64,000 nt of DNA, taken from positions 11,176 through 75,175 of the forward strand of contig CAYQYT010000009.1 of NCBI GenBank assembly GCA_964421815.1, read 5' to 3'. The notes below the pieces were generated by a model, which saw only the letters and a list, made by a program, of their open reading frames with translations, did no database searches and had not been told where the DNA came from. The position numbers and the translations under genes were made by a program. The stretch comes from DTU089 sp964421815 (GTDB lineage: Bacteria; Bacillota; Clostridia; Oscillospirales; Acutalibacteraceae). Below, in pieces: positions 1 through 8,773 of this stretch (positions within the stretch are counted from its first letter, which is position 1; every line of letters begins with the position of its first letter).

Positions 1-406
1 CGCAGAAAAAAATGCGGGCTTCACCACTGCCGACAAGCCTTGGTTCTGGGTCAACCCAAACTATAAAGAAATAAATGTTGAGGCGGCGGAAAAAGACCCT
101 GACAGTATTCTCAACTTTTACAAAAAACTTATCAAATTCAGAAAAGAAAACGAACTTGTTATTTACGGCAATTACAAGGAACACCTGAAAAACAGCAAGA
201 ACCTTTATGTATATGAAAGAAATTACGAAGGACAAAAACTTCTTGTAATCTGCTCTTTCACGGACAAAGCCGTTAACTTTAACGCTCCCGCAGGATTCGA
301 TTTGTCAAAGGGAGAATGTGTGCTTTCCAACTATAATGATACATCCGCAAACGCAAACGGTTTCACAACAAAGCCATACGAAACAAGGGTATATCTTTTC
401 AAATAA
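1..406 (+). CDS. C-terminal part of a GH13-family alpha-glucosidase (5' end outside window)
   Basis: An open frame runs in from the window edge (first full codon at base 2) and stops at TAA 404-406, giving 134 residues. The segment 'KPWFWVNPNYKEINVEAAEKD', followed by a long helix (SILNFYKKLIKFRKEN) and a beta-sandwich-like tail ending in ETRVYLFK, is the usual C-terminal end of GH13 enzymes such as oligo-1,6-glucosidase or trehalose-6-phosphate hydrolase. The catalytic residues lie upstream and are not visible, so substrate cannot be assigned. It probably hydrolyses short alpha-glucosides in the cytoplasm. The gene ends just before a shared bidirectional terminator. Confidence 0.75.
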   Translation, partial: AEKNAGFTTADKPWFWVNPNYKEINVEAAEKDPDSILNFYKKLIKFRKENELVIYGNYKEHLKNSKNLYVYERNYEGQKLLVICSFTDKAVNFNAPAGFDLSKGECVLSNYNDTSANANGFTTKPYETRVYLFK

Positions 407-426
407 AATCTTTGACTTAAAAAATA

Positions 427-465
427 CAGCCTATGGAACATTGATTTCCCATAGGCTGATTTTTT
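427..465. terminator. Bidirectional intrinsic terminator
   Basis: Inverted repeat CAGCCTATGG (427-436) / CCATAGGCTG (449-458) is followed by ATTTTTTAT on the plus strand and preceded by a run of A (T on minus). It lies between the convergent GH13 gene and the phosphohexomutase gene and can serve both. Confidence 0.8.
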
Positions 466-1969
466 ATACTGTCAATTTTGATATATCAAGTTTATCGTAT
501 CTTTCAATAAATTCCTTAAAGAAAGTCAGCATTTGCTCTGTACCGCCGTCCTTGTTGCTTTCGCAGTTGAGAACAAGGAGGGGTTCGTGAACACTCATTC
601 TTAAAAGTTGCCAGCCATCCCCAAGGCTTTTATTGAAATTAACTCTAACTCCCTCATAATTCACGGGGGAAACGGTTATACCGTCGGTATTTTCACAAAG
701 GGCTTTAAAATTCTCAATAACGGAAAGTCCGTAATCCCTGAAATCTTCAAGTTTAATTGTGAATCTTACCTCTTTTTCTTCAATGGGTGTTTTAAGGTTA
801 TCTATAAGGCTCTCGATAGCGCTCCCCTCTTTGTTGAGCCTTGCAAGTTCGATTATAATTTTAGTTATAAGGTATGCACCGTCGTCAAGATAGTAATTTT
901 CTTTGAATGCCGCATGACCCGAGGTTTCAATGGCAAGGGGTGCATTTTTCTTCTCCTCTTTTTCAAGGCGAATTGCCTCGTCAATTACATTTTTATAGCC
1001 CCTCTTGAAGCGGTGGTGAACTCCCCCTAAATCGTTTTCAATGAAAGTGTGAAGTCCGTCGCTCGTTACGGAATCCGTAACGATAATACCGCCCTTATTG
1101 TCTTTTAACGCAATATAGGAAGCAAGGGCAACAAGTTTATTCCTGTTTATTTCCTGTGCGTTTCTGTCAACACAGGCGGCTCTGTCGCAGTCCGTATCAA
1201 ATATGACACCGAAATCCGCACCGGACTTTTCCACCGCTTCGGCAATTGATTTCATTGCCTCTTTATTTTCGGGATTGGGAATATGGTTGGGAAATCTTCC
1301 GTCAGGCTCAAGATAGCGGCTTCCGTTTATATCCGCACCCAGTCGCATAAGAACATTTTGTGCATAAAATGCACCCACACCGTTACCTGCATCAACAACA
1401 ATTTTAAGATTTTCCAAGGGTCTGTCATAGTTTTGGGCATTAACACCCTTTTTAATCATATCGCAAAGGTCGGAGCAATATTTTTTCATATTGTCCAACT
1501 TTTCGATATTGAATTTTACATCTTTTATTTCATAGGGATTATTCTGTGCATAAGTTAAAATTTCTTTAATGTCATTTCCCGAAAAGCCCCCGTCCTTTGT
1601 AAAAAATTTCAAACCGTTCATTTCCATGGGCAAATGACTTGCGGTAATTTCAATGGCTGCATCAACCCCGAAATTTACAATGGACATAAACATGGAGGGT
1701 GTGGAGGAAAGACCGCAATCATAAACCTTAACACCTAAAGAAGACAAAGTTCTTGTGACGGTTCTTGAAATATGCTCCGAAGATACGCGGGAATCGTAAC
1801 CAACGGTAACAGTCAATTTTTCTTTTTTGATTTTATTCTTCAAGAAAACAACAAAGGAAGCGGTTATACTCATTAAACGATCATCCGTTAAATCAACGGT
1901 TTTGCCGTCCTTTTCAACGGCAACACCTCTTATATCGGTTCCGCTTTTTAAATACATTAAATTATCCAT
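464..1969 (-). CDS. Phosphomannomutase/phosphoglucomutase family protein
   Basis: A 501-residue phosphohexomutase that interconverts hexose-6-phosphate and hexose-1-phosphate. Visible signatures in family order are the phosphoserine loop TASHLP (Ser about 111), the Mg2+ loop DTDCDR in the middle, and the sugar-specificity loop ETSGHAAF. The longest frame would start at 2170, but that runs through the upstream methyltransferase gene. The ATG at 1969 has GGAGG 7 nt upstream and begins with the expected 'KSGTDIRG' N-terminus, so it is preferred. The start overlaps the end of the methyltransferase gene by 8 nt, implying a two-gene operon. Substrate (mannose, glucose or another hexose) cannot be told by eye. 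Confidence 0.88.
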   Translation of the reverse strand: MDNLMYLKSGTDIRGVAVEKDGKTVDLTDDRLMSITASFVVFLKNKIKKEKLTVTVGYDSRVSSEHISRTVTRTLSSLGVKVYDCGLSSTPSMFMSIVNFGVDAAIEITASHLPMEMNGLKFFTKDGGFSGNDIKEILTYAQNNPYEIKDVKFNIEKLDNMKKYCSDLCDMIKKGVNAQNYDRPLENLKIVVDAGNGVGAFYAQNVLMRLGADINGSRYLEPDGRFPNHIPNPENKEAMKSIAEAVEKSGADFGVIFDTDCDRAACVDRNAQEINRNKLVALASYIALKDNKGGIIVTDSVTSDGLHTFIENDLGGVHHRFKRGYKNVIDEAIRLEKEEKKNAPLAIETSGHAAFKENYYLDDGAYLITKIIIELARLNKEGSAIESLIDNLKTPIEEKEVRFTIKLEDFRDYGLSVIENFKALCENTDGITVSPVNYEGVRVNFNKSLGDGWQLLRMSVHEPLLVLNCESNKDGGTEQMLTFFKEFIERYDKLDISKLTV

Positions 1970-2714
1970 TGTATTCCCTCCTGACAACATAATAGATTCT
2001 TTGGGCATCCGCTTCCGGCTTGCAGAAGCCGAGTTCTGCGTATTTTTCAACAATTCTAAAACCCGCACTTTCAACTGCGTCGGTAATCTCTTCGTCGGTG
2101 AATGCAATTTCCTTAAAATTTTCGGTATAACGGTTATATGACCCATTTTTCTCTTTAACAAAGAAATCAAGGTTAATTCCCACCGTTACTCCGTCGGAAT
2201 AAAGAGAATTCTGCCAAACACAATACACGTCCTTTTCGTCATACACAAAGGTATTGTTCCCCAAAACTTCCCTGTGTTTATAAACAGTGTTCACATCAAA
2301 TACCATTATTCCGCCGTCATCAATAAAATTTTTGAGAACTTGAAAAGTTTTTTTCATTTCTTCTGCATTTTCAAGGTGATTTATACTGTCCAATGAACAA
2401 ACAATGGCGCGGACCGTACCGTAAAGGTCGGTTTCCTGCATTTTTTGACATAGAAAGAGTATGTTCTCCTCCTCCGCTATTGCTTTGTTTCCGGCTTCCA
2501 TAAGCATATCGGGAGAGGCATCCGTTCCGATGACCTCAAAACCCATTTTGGAAAACTCCAAAGACAGGGAACCCGTTCCGCAGGCAAGATCCAGAAGAAG
2601 TCCGTCATTTATATCAAAATTCCCGAGAATTTTCCCGATATATTCTGCCCGTTTTTTATAATCAACATTTTTAGTTAGTGCATCGTAAACCGATGCAAAG
2701 GAAGAATACGACAT
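1962..2714 (-). CDS. Class I SAM-dependent methyltransferase
   Basis: A 250-residue Rossmann-type methyltransferase. SAM-binding motif I is LLDLACGTGSLSLEF at about residues 40-54, followed by the acidic end of strand 2 (VIGTDASPDML) and motif 'VRAIVCSLDSINHL'. Small-molecule methyltransferases of this shape are common in Clostridia; the acceptor is unknown. It is translationally linked to the downstream phosphohexomutase (8-nt overlap). No obvious relation between the two activities is known to me. Confidence 0.8.
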   Translation of the reverse strand: MSYSSFASVYDALTKNVDYKKRAEYIGKILGNFDINDGLLLDLACGTGSLSLEFSKMGFEVIGTDASPDMLMEAGNKAIAEEENILFLCQKMQETDLYGTVRAIVCSLDSINHLENAEEMKKTFQVLKNFIDDGGIMVFDVNTVYKHREVLGNNTFVYDEKDVYCVWQNSLYSDGVTVGINLDFFVKEKNGSYNRYTENFKEIAFTDEEITDAVESAGFRIVEKYAELGFCKPEADAQRIYYVVRREYNG

Positions 2715-2882
2715 ATAACCACCTCAACTTCTCTATTTTACCACAATACACCCCATAAGTAAATATCAACTCCATCCGTCGAATTGTCAAAAAAGCCGTT
2801 GTAAATTTATAAGTATTGCACACTTTAAACGACATCACTAATGTGTTAATATATTGTTAATTAAATATGAGGAGGCACCAAT

Positions 2883-4421
2883 ATGAAGAAAGTATTGGCT
2901 TGTATTCTATCGGTTATTATTACTCTCGGTTGTGTTCTCCCCTGTGTTGCAGCAAACGAAGTCTGCACCTGCGGTCAGGCTCCAATAATTTACGTTGCGG
3001 CATTGGGAAGCGGCTCAATCTATCTTGACAAGGGTACGGAAAACGAGAAAAAACTTTTCAGACCCGACACATCTGCACTTCTCGGGGAATTCACACCCCT
3101 TATAAGCGCGGCAACCCAACTTATAAGCACCAAGGATTACGACGCGTTCGGCGATGTTCTCATCTCCTGCGTCAACAATGCTTTCGGTATGCTTGCAATG
3201 GATGAGGATGGCAATTCCCAAGAAAATGTCACTTCCCAGGAATTTCACCCCGAAAATGCAGAACACGGGGACAATCACAGTTATTATTTCGGCTACGATT
3301 TTCGTGTTGACCCCATCGAAAATGCAAAACTTCTTCACCAATACATTCAAGAGGTTAAAGAAATAACGGGTCACAATACCGTTCGTTTCAGAGCGTCAAG
3401 TATGGGCGGGGTTACAACCCTCGCTTATTTAAGGCTTTACGGCTCACAAGATATCGAAAACATCATTTTCCAAAACTGTCCCCTTCAAGGTACGGCAGTT
3501 GCGGGAGAACTTTACAACGGATTGGTTGAAATTGATAAGGATGCCGTTTTGAGATACGCGGAATGTGCGCTACCTTCAATGGACAGCGACTTTTTCGGTG
3601 CGTTCCTCTATATGCTCCTGGAAATGCTTGACGGTGCAGGTGTTCTGACTGATTTAGCGGGTATGGCGGACAGACTCGTTTTAAACCTGAAAGACCGAGT
3701 TTTTGACGAAGCGCTTATTCCCATATTCGCAACAATGCCGGGAATCTGGAGTTTTGTTCCCCACGAATATTATGAAACCGCAAAGGATTTTATGGGAGTT
3801 AATGACGGTGCCCATTCGGTACTTCTTGAAAAACTTGATTTCTATCACTACTCCGTTCAGCAAAGTGCGGAAGAACTCCTTACACAAGCCAAAGCGGACG
3901 GCACAAACATTTACATTATTGCGGGCTACAATATGCAGAGAACGCCCCTTGTCAGCGCCTATAAAAACACCTCTGACGGAACCGTTGACACAAAATACGC
4001 ATCTTTGGGTGCAACCTGTGCCGATATCGGAGAACAACTTCCCGAGGACTATGTGCAGGTGGAACATAAAGGAACCTGGTACATTTCACCTGACAGAATG
4101 ATTGATGCTTCAACCTGTATTCTTCCCGAAAACACCTGGTTCATTAAAGATATGCTCCACAGTACCACCCACGCAGGTCACAAAGAATTCTATAAAATTC
4201 TCCACCAAAGTCAAGAACAAATAACCGTCTTTGATATGGAAGAATACCCCCAATTTATGCAAAATGACACCGTCAATGAAACATTTGCGGAAGTTCTCCC
4301 CTTGCGCGGAAGCGATTTATTCAATACCGCCGCACAAGCAATACAGATGCCGAGTTTTCTCTCTTTCACAAAACTCATTATAGCATTTTTCAAAGAATTC
4401 TTTAATTGGATGGTCGGTTAA
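2883..4421 (+). CDS. Secreted alpha/beta-hydrolase, LCAT-like
   Basis: A 512-residue exported protein. Residues 1-24 form a Sec signal peptide (Lys-rich start, hydrophobic core, cleavage near CVAA-NEV). The body begins 'PIIYVAALGSGSIYL' and has a nucleophile-elbow-like FRASSMGG (Ser at about residue 172), as in the lecithin:cholesterol acyltransferase/lipase group. Late His residues (for example in MLHSTTHAGH) could complete a triad, but this is inferred. GAGGAGG lies 9 nt upstream of the ATG. It stands alone between divergent and convergent neighbours and ends at the terminator at 4433. A lipase or esterase acting outside the cell is the best guess. Confidence 0.6.
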   Translation: MKKVLACILSVIITLGCVLPCVAANEVCTCGQAPIIYVAALGSGSIYLDKGTENEKKLFRPDTSALLGEFTPLISAATQLISTKDYDAFGDVLISCVNNAFGMLAMDEDGNSQENVTSQEFHPENAEHGDNHSYYFGYDFRVDPIENAKLLHQYIQEVKEITGHNTVRFRASSMGGVTTLAYLRLYGSQDIENIIFQNCPLQGTAVAGELYNGLVEIDKDAVLRYAECALPSMDSDFFGAFLYMLLEMLDGAGVLTDLAGMADRLVLNLKDRVFDEALIPIFATMPGIWSFVPHEYYETAKDFMGVNDGAHSVLLEKLDFYHYSVQQSAEELLTQAKADGTNIYIIAGYNMQRTPLVSAYKNTSDGTVDTKYASLGATCADIGEQLPEDYVQVEHKGTWYISPDRMIDASTCILPENTWFIKDMLHSTTHAGHKEFYKILHQSQEQITVFDMEEYPQFMQNDTVNETFAEVLPLRGSDLFNTAAQAIQMPSFLSFTKLIIAFFKEFFNWMVG

Positions 4422-4432
4422 AAGAAAAAAGC

Positions 4433-4479
4433 AACCCTTGATAACGTATCCGAAACGTTACCAAGGGTTATTTTTATTT
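4433..4479. terminator. Bidirectional intrinsic terminator
   Basis: Stem AACCCTTG(a)TAACGT (4433-4447) pairs with ACGTTA(c)CAAGGGTT (4455-4469), followed by ATTTTTATTT on plus and by a T-rich tract on minus. It separates the convergent hydrolase and dockerin genes. Confidence 0.75.
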
Positions 4480-5151
4480 CTGTCCCGTACCTGCAAAATA
4501 ACCGGGATACTGTTCCATTACAACGGTTTGCACAAGGTTGAATACCATAACACCTTCCTCAGGTTTGCAGTTATAGTGATCTCCGCCTATAAGTTTTCCG
4601 TTCGTATAACTTATAGTTCTTTCGGGGGCTTCGCCTATATGGTAAACATATTCAAGATTATCAACACTCTTTTCATAAGTTTTACCTATAAAACTTTTTT
4701 TGAACTTCAATACATAGTTTGTACCGGAATCGGGGACGGAATAAATGGCTACAAGTGAAGCGGGATCAACACCGTATCTATTGGCAATAAGTTTTATAAA
4801 CTCATTATTGGGGTCATCGGAGAGGTAGTTATCGCCGTTTTTGTCGGGCAACGTAACACTGCCCACATCTGCTGCTTTGCGAAGAGCCAAAACAGCATCT
4901 TCAACACTAATTACACCGTCGGCATTCATATCTCCTTTAAGTAGATAATCGTCCGTAAGTATTTCCATACCGGCAGAAATTCTTAAAATCAACCGTGCAT
5001 CATTTATATCAACTTTGCCGTTTAAGTTCAAATCACCCAAGAGAACCTCATTTTCTTCTCCCTCTGCAAAGGCAACTGTTGAAAAACAGGTTAACAAAAG
5101 CACTGCACACAGTACAAAGGAAACAATTTTATACATCGTTTTCATAAGCAC
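4474..5151 (-). CDS. Dockerin-containing secreted protein with an unknown C-terminal domain
   Basis: A 225-residue protein with a signal peptide (residues 1-30, ending VAFAEG). Two dockerin type I repeats follow: 'LGDLNLNGKVDINDARLIL' and 'KGDMNADGVISVEDAVLAL', with the calcium-loop Asp/Asn pattern DxNxxGxxxxxD. Dockerins attach enzymes or scaffolds to cohesins in cellulosomes. The remaining ~120 residues (roughly 105-225) are not a family I recognise and contain no glycoside hydrolase signature. The gene is last in the cluster with the M18 aminopeptidase, 6 nt after it. The dockerin is N-terminal, whereas C-terminal placement is more common. Confidence 0.75.
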   Translation of the reverse strand: MLMKTMYKIVSFVLCAVLLLTCFSTVAFAEGEENEVLLGDLNLNGKVDINDARLILRISAGMEILTDDYLLKGDMNADGVISVEDAVLALRKAADVGSVTLPDKNGDNYLSDDPNNEFIKLIANRYGVDPASLVAIYSVPDSGTNYVLKFKKSFIGKTYEKSVDNLEYVYHIGEAPERTISYTNGKLIGGDHYNCKPEEGVMVFNLVQTVVMEQYPGYFAGTGQK

Positions 5152-5157
5152 TAATCC

Positions 5158-6552
5158 TTAATTTTGTTTAAAGAATTCTGTAAAGGCACGGTATGCCATA
5201 TACAAATCGAGTTTAGAAATAACCTCATAGGGAGCATGCATTGAAAGTACCGGAACACCCAAATCAATAACATTTACATCCAGGTTTGCTATGAATTTTG
5301 CAACTGTTCCGCCGCCCCCTGCATCAACCTTACCGAGTTCGCCGATTTGCCAAACAACACCGGCTTTGTCAAGCATATTGCGGATTTTTCCCATATATTC
5401 TGCGGAAGCATCACTTGTTCCGGTTTTGCCCCTTGATCCTGTATATTTTGTGATTACAACACCTCTGTTAAGGTAGGAGGAATTGTTCTTTTCAAAAACT
5501 GAACTGAAGGTGGGGTCATAGGCGGAGTTAACGTCCGCAGAAAGACATTCGCTCTTTGAAAGCACCTCGAAAACATCAAGACCGTTTGCCTTTGCAAGAT
5601 ATGCTATAAAGTATTTGAGGTATGAGGAATGAAGTCCCGTGTTGCCGTCGGAGCCCGTTTCCTCTTTATCGGTAAGCACGGTTACAGCGGTATAATCGGG
5701 ATTTTCGATACTGAAAATTGCTTGCTCCGCGGGATACGCACAAACACGGTCGTCGTGGCCGTAAGAACCAACAAGACCTCTGTCAAATCCGATATCGTCC
5801 GCTTTAAATGCGGGAACAACTTCAAGTTCCGCACTTAAAAAGTCACTTTCAGTAATTCCGTACTTTTCATTTAAAAGTTTAAGAATATTAAGTTTTACAA
5901 GTTCACTGCCCTCGTCACTTTTGAAAGGACGGCTTCCCACAATTACATTAAGTTCCTCACCTGCTATGCCCTCGGAAAGAGTACGTTTACCCTGCTCCGA
6001 GCCAAGATGGGGAAGAATATCGGAAATTACAAATTTGGGTTCATCGGGTTCCTCACCGATTTTAACGGACACTTTTGTTCCGTCCCCTTTCACAATGACA
6101 CCGTGAAGTGCAAGAGGGATTGCTACCCACTGATATTTCTTTATACCGCCGTAATAATGTGTTTTAAAAAGTGCCAGATCATCACTTTCGTAAAGAGGAT
6201 TGGGTTTTAAATCAAGTCGGGGTGAGTCAATATGAGCGGCGGCAATTTTCACACCTTCTTTAAGACTCTTTTTACCGATAACCGCAAGAATAATTGCTTT
6301 CTCACGATTGATATAATAAATCTTGTCCCCTGCCTTGTACTGCTTGTAGGGGTCGAATTCACAAAATCCTTTTTCCTTTGCTTCTTGGAGAACGGTTGCA
6401 ACCGCCTCTCTCTCGGTTTTGGCATTATCTAAAAACTTCTTGTAATTTTCTGCAAATGCATCGGCTTTTGCAACTTCATTCTCCTCAACAACCGCACCTG
6501 CGTGTTGAGGTTTATAAAAAAGTTCTTTTTTAAGTTCTTCAACTGTTGCCAT
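5158..6552 (-). CDS. M18 family aminopeptidase
   Basis: A 464-residue dinuclear-zinc aminopeptidase of the aspartyl-aminopeptidase (M18) family, acting on N-terminal residues of peptides in the cytoplasm. Metal and catalytic segments are visible in order: AAHIDSPRLDLKP (His ligand and following Asp), YGHDDRVCAYPAEQ (bridging Asp), DKEETGSDGNTG (catalytic Glu and metal Glu) and the C-terminal LSMHAPYE with the last His. Length is normal for the family. It sits 24 nt downstream of the lytic transglycosylase gene and 6 nt upstream of the dockerin gene. Confidence 0.92.
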   Translation of the reverse strand: MATVEELKKELFYKPQHAGAVVEENEVAKADAFAENYKKFLDNAKTEREAVATVLQEAKEKGFCEFDPYKQYKAGDKIYYINREKAIILAVIGKKSLKEGVKIAAAHIDSPRLDLKPNPLYESDDLALFKTHYYGGIKKYQWVAIPLALHGVIVKGDGTKVSVKIGEEPDEPKFVISDILPHLGSEQGKRTLSEGIAGEELNVIVGSRPFKSDEGSELVKLNILKLLNEKYGITESDFLSAELEVVPAFKADDIGFDRGLVGSYGHDDRVCAYPAEQAIFSIENPDYTAVTVLTDKEETGSDGNTGLHSSYLKYFIAYLAKANGLDVFEVLSKSECLSADVNSAYDPTFSSVFEKNNSSYLNRGVVITKYTGSRGKTGTSDASAEYMGKIRNMLDKAGVVWQIGELGKVDAGGGGTVAKFIANLDVNVIDLGVPVLSMHAPYEVISKLDLYMAYRAFTEFFKQN

Positions 6553-6576
6553 ATCTTTACCAACCTTTCAAAACTA

Positions 6577-7149
6577 TTAAAAATCATATATTTTTCTATA
6601 CTTTTCAGTATGTTTAATTACTTTTTCCACATATTGAGCCGTATCTTTATAGGGAATGTTTTCGAGTGTTTCTCCGTCCGGTGAATATCTCGGGTCAGCC
6701 AACCACTCATTCACCTTGCCCCTGCCCGCGTGGTACGCGGCAAGTGCAGTTTCGGTATTACCGAATTCGTCCAAGAGCATATCTAAAAAACAAGCCCCGT
6801 AATAAACGGAAATCTCCGGCTCAAAAAGAGCATCATCTTCAAGATTTTCTCCCGTTTTGGTCTGCAACCATTCAAAAGTTTCGGGAGTTATCTGGGTAAG
6901 TCCTTTAGCACCCACCGCGGAAACGGCATCTTTATTAAAACCGCTTTCCGCTTTTATAAGTGCGTACAAAAGGGGTTCATCAATTTCAAATTCCGCCGCG
7001 TTTTCTTCCACAATTTCAATATATCTTAAAGGGTACGTGGTTTGGGCGAAAAGTTTAACTGCATTGTAAACTATTATAACCGAAATAACGGACAATATCA
7101 ATAGCAACAAGCCAAGTTTCAGTTTATTTCTGTTTCTGCTTTCAGTCAA
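6577..7149 (-). CDS. Membrane-anchored lytic transglycosylase (SLT domain)
   Basis: A 190-residue protein with a single N-terminal membrane segment (about 12-30) and an SLT/goose-lysozyme-type domain from about residue 45. The catalytic Glu lies in LIKAESGFN and is followed by the family segments 'GAKGLTQITPETF' and 'ALAAYHAGRGKV'. It cleaves the peptidoglycan glycan strand with formation of 1,6-anhydro-MurNAc ends. Its start overlaps the coaE stop by 4 nt (ATGA), so the two are translationally coupled. Confidence 0.9.
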   Translation of the reverse strand: MTESRNRNKLKLGLLLLILSVISVIIVYNAVKLFAQTTYPLRYIEIVEENAAEFEIDEPLLYALIKAESGFNKDAVSAVGAKGLTQITPETFEWLQTKTGENLEDDALFEPEISVYYGACFLDMLLDEFGNTETALAAYHAGRGKVNEWLADPRYSPDGETLENIPYKDTAQYVEKVIKHTEKYRKIYDF

Positions 7150-7736
7150 TTAAAAAGCTCCTTTTCAAGCACAGAGAGTTGTTCTTTTACATTATGGGGG
7201 TCAAAATTATTTATAACAAAATCCGCTTTTGACAGATAGAATTCATCCTCTTTCTGTCCTTTTATGCGTATGAGTGCGTCATCTTCGGAAATGCCGTCCC
7301 GTTTCATAATTCTTTCTTTTCTTACTTCTACGGGAGCGTGCACCACAATAAGAAAATCGCATTTTTCCGTAAATCCCGATTCTATTATTGCCGCCGCATC
7401 AACTATTACAACATCATAGTCCGAAAAAGCCCTCTCGGATTCTTCAAAAATCAAAGCGTTAATGGCGGGGTGCATTATGGAATTGAGAAGTCGGGTTTTT
7501 TCGGGAGTGGAAAAGGCAACTCTTGCCAACGCGCCTCTGTTAAGACTTCCGTCACTGTTAAACACACCGTCCCCGAAGGCTTTTTTCAGTTCGTTTAACA
7601 AGGGGAAATTATTTTCAAGAACCTTTCTTGCAACCACATCCCCATCAATAATATATGCACCTTTTTCCTTAAAATAGGTACTAACGGTTGATTTTCCCGC
7701 ACCCGTCTTACCTGTAAGACCAATCAGTTTTTTCAA
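7146..7736 (-). CDS. coaE: Dephospho-CoA kinase
   Basis: A 196-residue enzyme that phosphorylates the 3'-OH of dephospho-CoA in the last step of CoA synthesis. The P-loop LTGKTGAGKST is at residues 6-16, followed by 'GAYIIDGDVVAR' (substrate-binding Asp) and the lid region with RIMKRDGISEDDALIRIKGQ. Length is standard. It lies 2 nt from tsaC and overlaps the next gene by 4 nt. Confidence 0.95.
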   Translation of the reverse strand: MKKLIGLTGKTGAGKSTVSTYFKEKGAYIIDGDVVARKVLENNFPLLNELKKAFGDGVFNSDGSLNRGALARVAFSTPEKTRLLNSIMHPAINALIFEESERAFSDYDVVIVDAAAIIESGFTEKCDFLIVVHAPVEVRKERIMKRDGISEDDALIRIKGQKEDEFYLSKADFVINNFDPHNVKEQLSVLEKELFN

Positions 7737-7738
7737 AG

Positions 7739-8770
7739 TTACACCTCAATCACATTAAAGCCCGCCGCTCTTAAAAGTCGGTTCAAAACCGCGAGATTAT
7801 CGTCATTGTTTTCATCCGGGTATCTTACGAAACATTCCTTTGCCCCCATTTTATCAAGTTCCCGCAGAGAATCAAAAAGACTGTGGGCAAGATTTTTATA
7901 ATCCGCAAAGCCGTATTTGATATACGGAATTTTCAAGTTTTCAACACTGTCGTCGCTGAAAATCATTGCATAGGTTACCCGTGGGTCAAACTCGTTAACA
8001 TATTTACGGAAATTCTCATATTCACCTTTAACAAGGGTGATTTTTGCATTCGGAGAATAGTGCTTGTATTTCATACCGGGAGAAGATGCTGTGGCATTAT
8101 TCTTCAAGGGATTTAAAACCGCGTCGTCAACCTCAACCTCACCCAAAACACTTACAAGTTCTTTGAGTGTTACATTGCCGGGTCTCAAAAGCCTGGGCTT
8201 TTCTTGCGCAAGGGTTATTACCGTTGATTCCACACCTTCTTGTGCAGCACCGCCGTCAATTATGTAGGGTATTCTTCCGTTCAAGTCTTCAAAAACGTGA
8301 CTTGCCTTTGTGGGGCTTGGCTTTCCCGACAGATTTGCAGAGGGTGCCGCCAAGGGAAGTCCCGAAAGTTTAATGAGTTTTCTTGCAACGGGATGGGAGG
8401 GACAGCGCACTGCAACCGTATCAAGATTTCCCGTTGTGCAATAGGGTACTTTCGAAGACTTGGGAAGTATTATTGTAAGAGGACCCGGCCAGAATTTATC
8501 CGCAAGTTTTTTTGCGGATTCGGGAACTGACTCCACCAAATCGTAAATTTCCGAAAATTCAGAAATATGAACTATCAAGGGATTGTCCGTAGGTCTGCCT
8601 TTAGCCTCGAAAATTCTGCTTACAGCAATGGGAGAAAAAGCATTTCCCGCAAGTCCGTAAACGGTCTCCGTGGGTATGCCCACAACTTCCTCGTTTTGAA
8701 GAAGTTCCACCGCTTTTTTGTATTTTTCGTCACCGTCCCGTGACGTTATTTTTACAAGTTCTGTGTTCAA
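7739..8770 (-). CDS. tsaC: L-threonylcarbamoyladenylate synthase (Sua5 type)
   Basis: A 343-residue enzyme making the threonylcarbamoyl-AMP intermediate of tRNA t6A37 from Thr, bicarbonate and ATP. The N-terminal YrdC domain shows 'VVGIPTETVYGLAGNAF', the basic KGRP segment and 'PSANLSGKPSPT'. From about residue 230, 'SSPGMKYKHYSPNAKI' opens the C-terminal Sua5 domain, so this is the long two-domain form (also called Sua5/YwlC). It sits between prfA and coaE with gaps of 2-3 nt. Confidence 0.95.
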   Translation of the reverse strand: MNTELVKITSRDGDEKYKKAVELLQNEEVVGIPTETVYGLAGNAFSPIAVSRIFEAKGRPTDNPLIVHISEFSEIYDLVESVPESAKKLADKFWPGPLTIILPKSSKVPYCTTGNLDTVAVRCPSHPVARKLIKLSGLPLAAPSANLSGKPSPTKASHVFEDLNGRIPYIIDGGAAQEGVESTVITLAQEKPRLLRPGNVTLKELVSVLGEVEVDDAVLNPLKNNATASSPGMKYKHYSPNAKITLVKGEYENFRKYVNEFDPRVTYAMIFSDDSVENLKIPYIKYGFADYKNLAHSLFDSLRELDKMGAKECFVRYPDENNDDNLAVLNRLLRAAGFNVIEV

Positions 8771-8773
8771 AAT

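Noticed and set aside
1970..2170. N-terminal extension of the phosphohexomutase
   Set aside because: It overlaps the methyltransferase gene, lacks homology to the family, and an SD-preceded ATG at 1969 gives the normal N-terminus.
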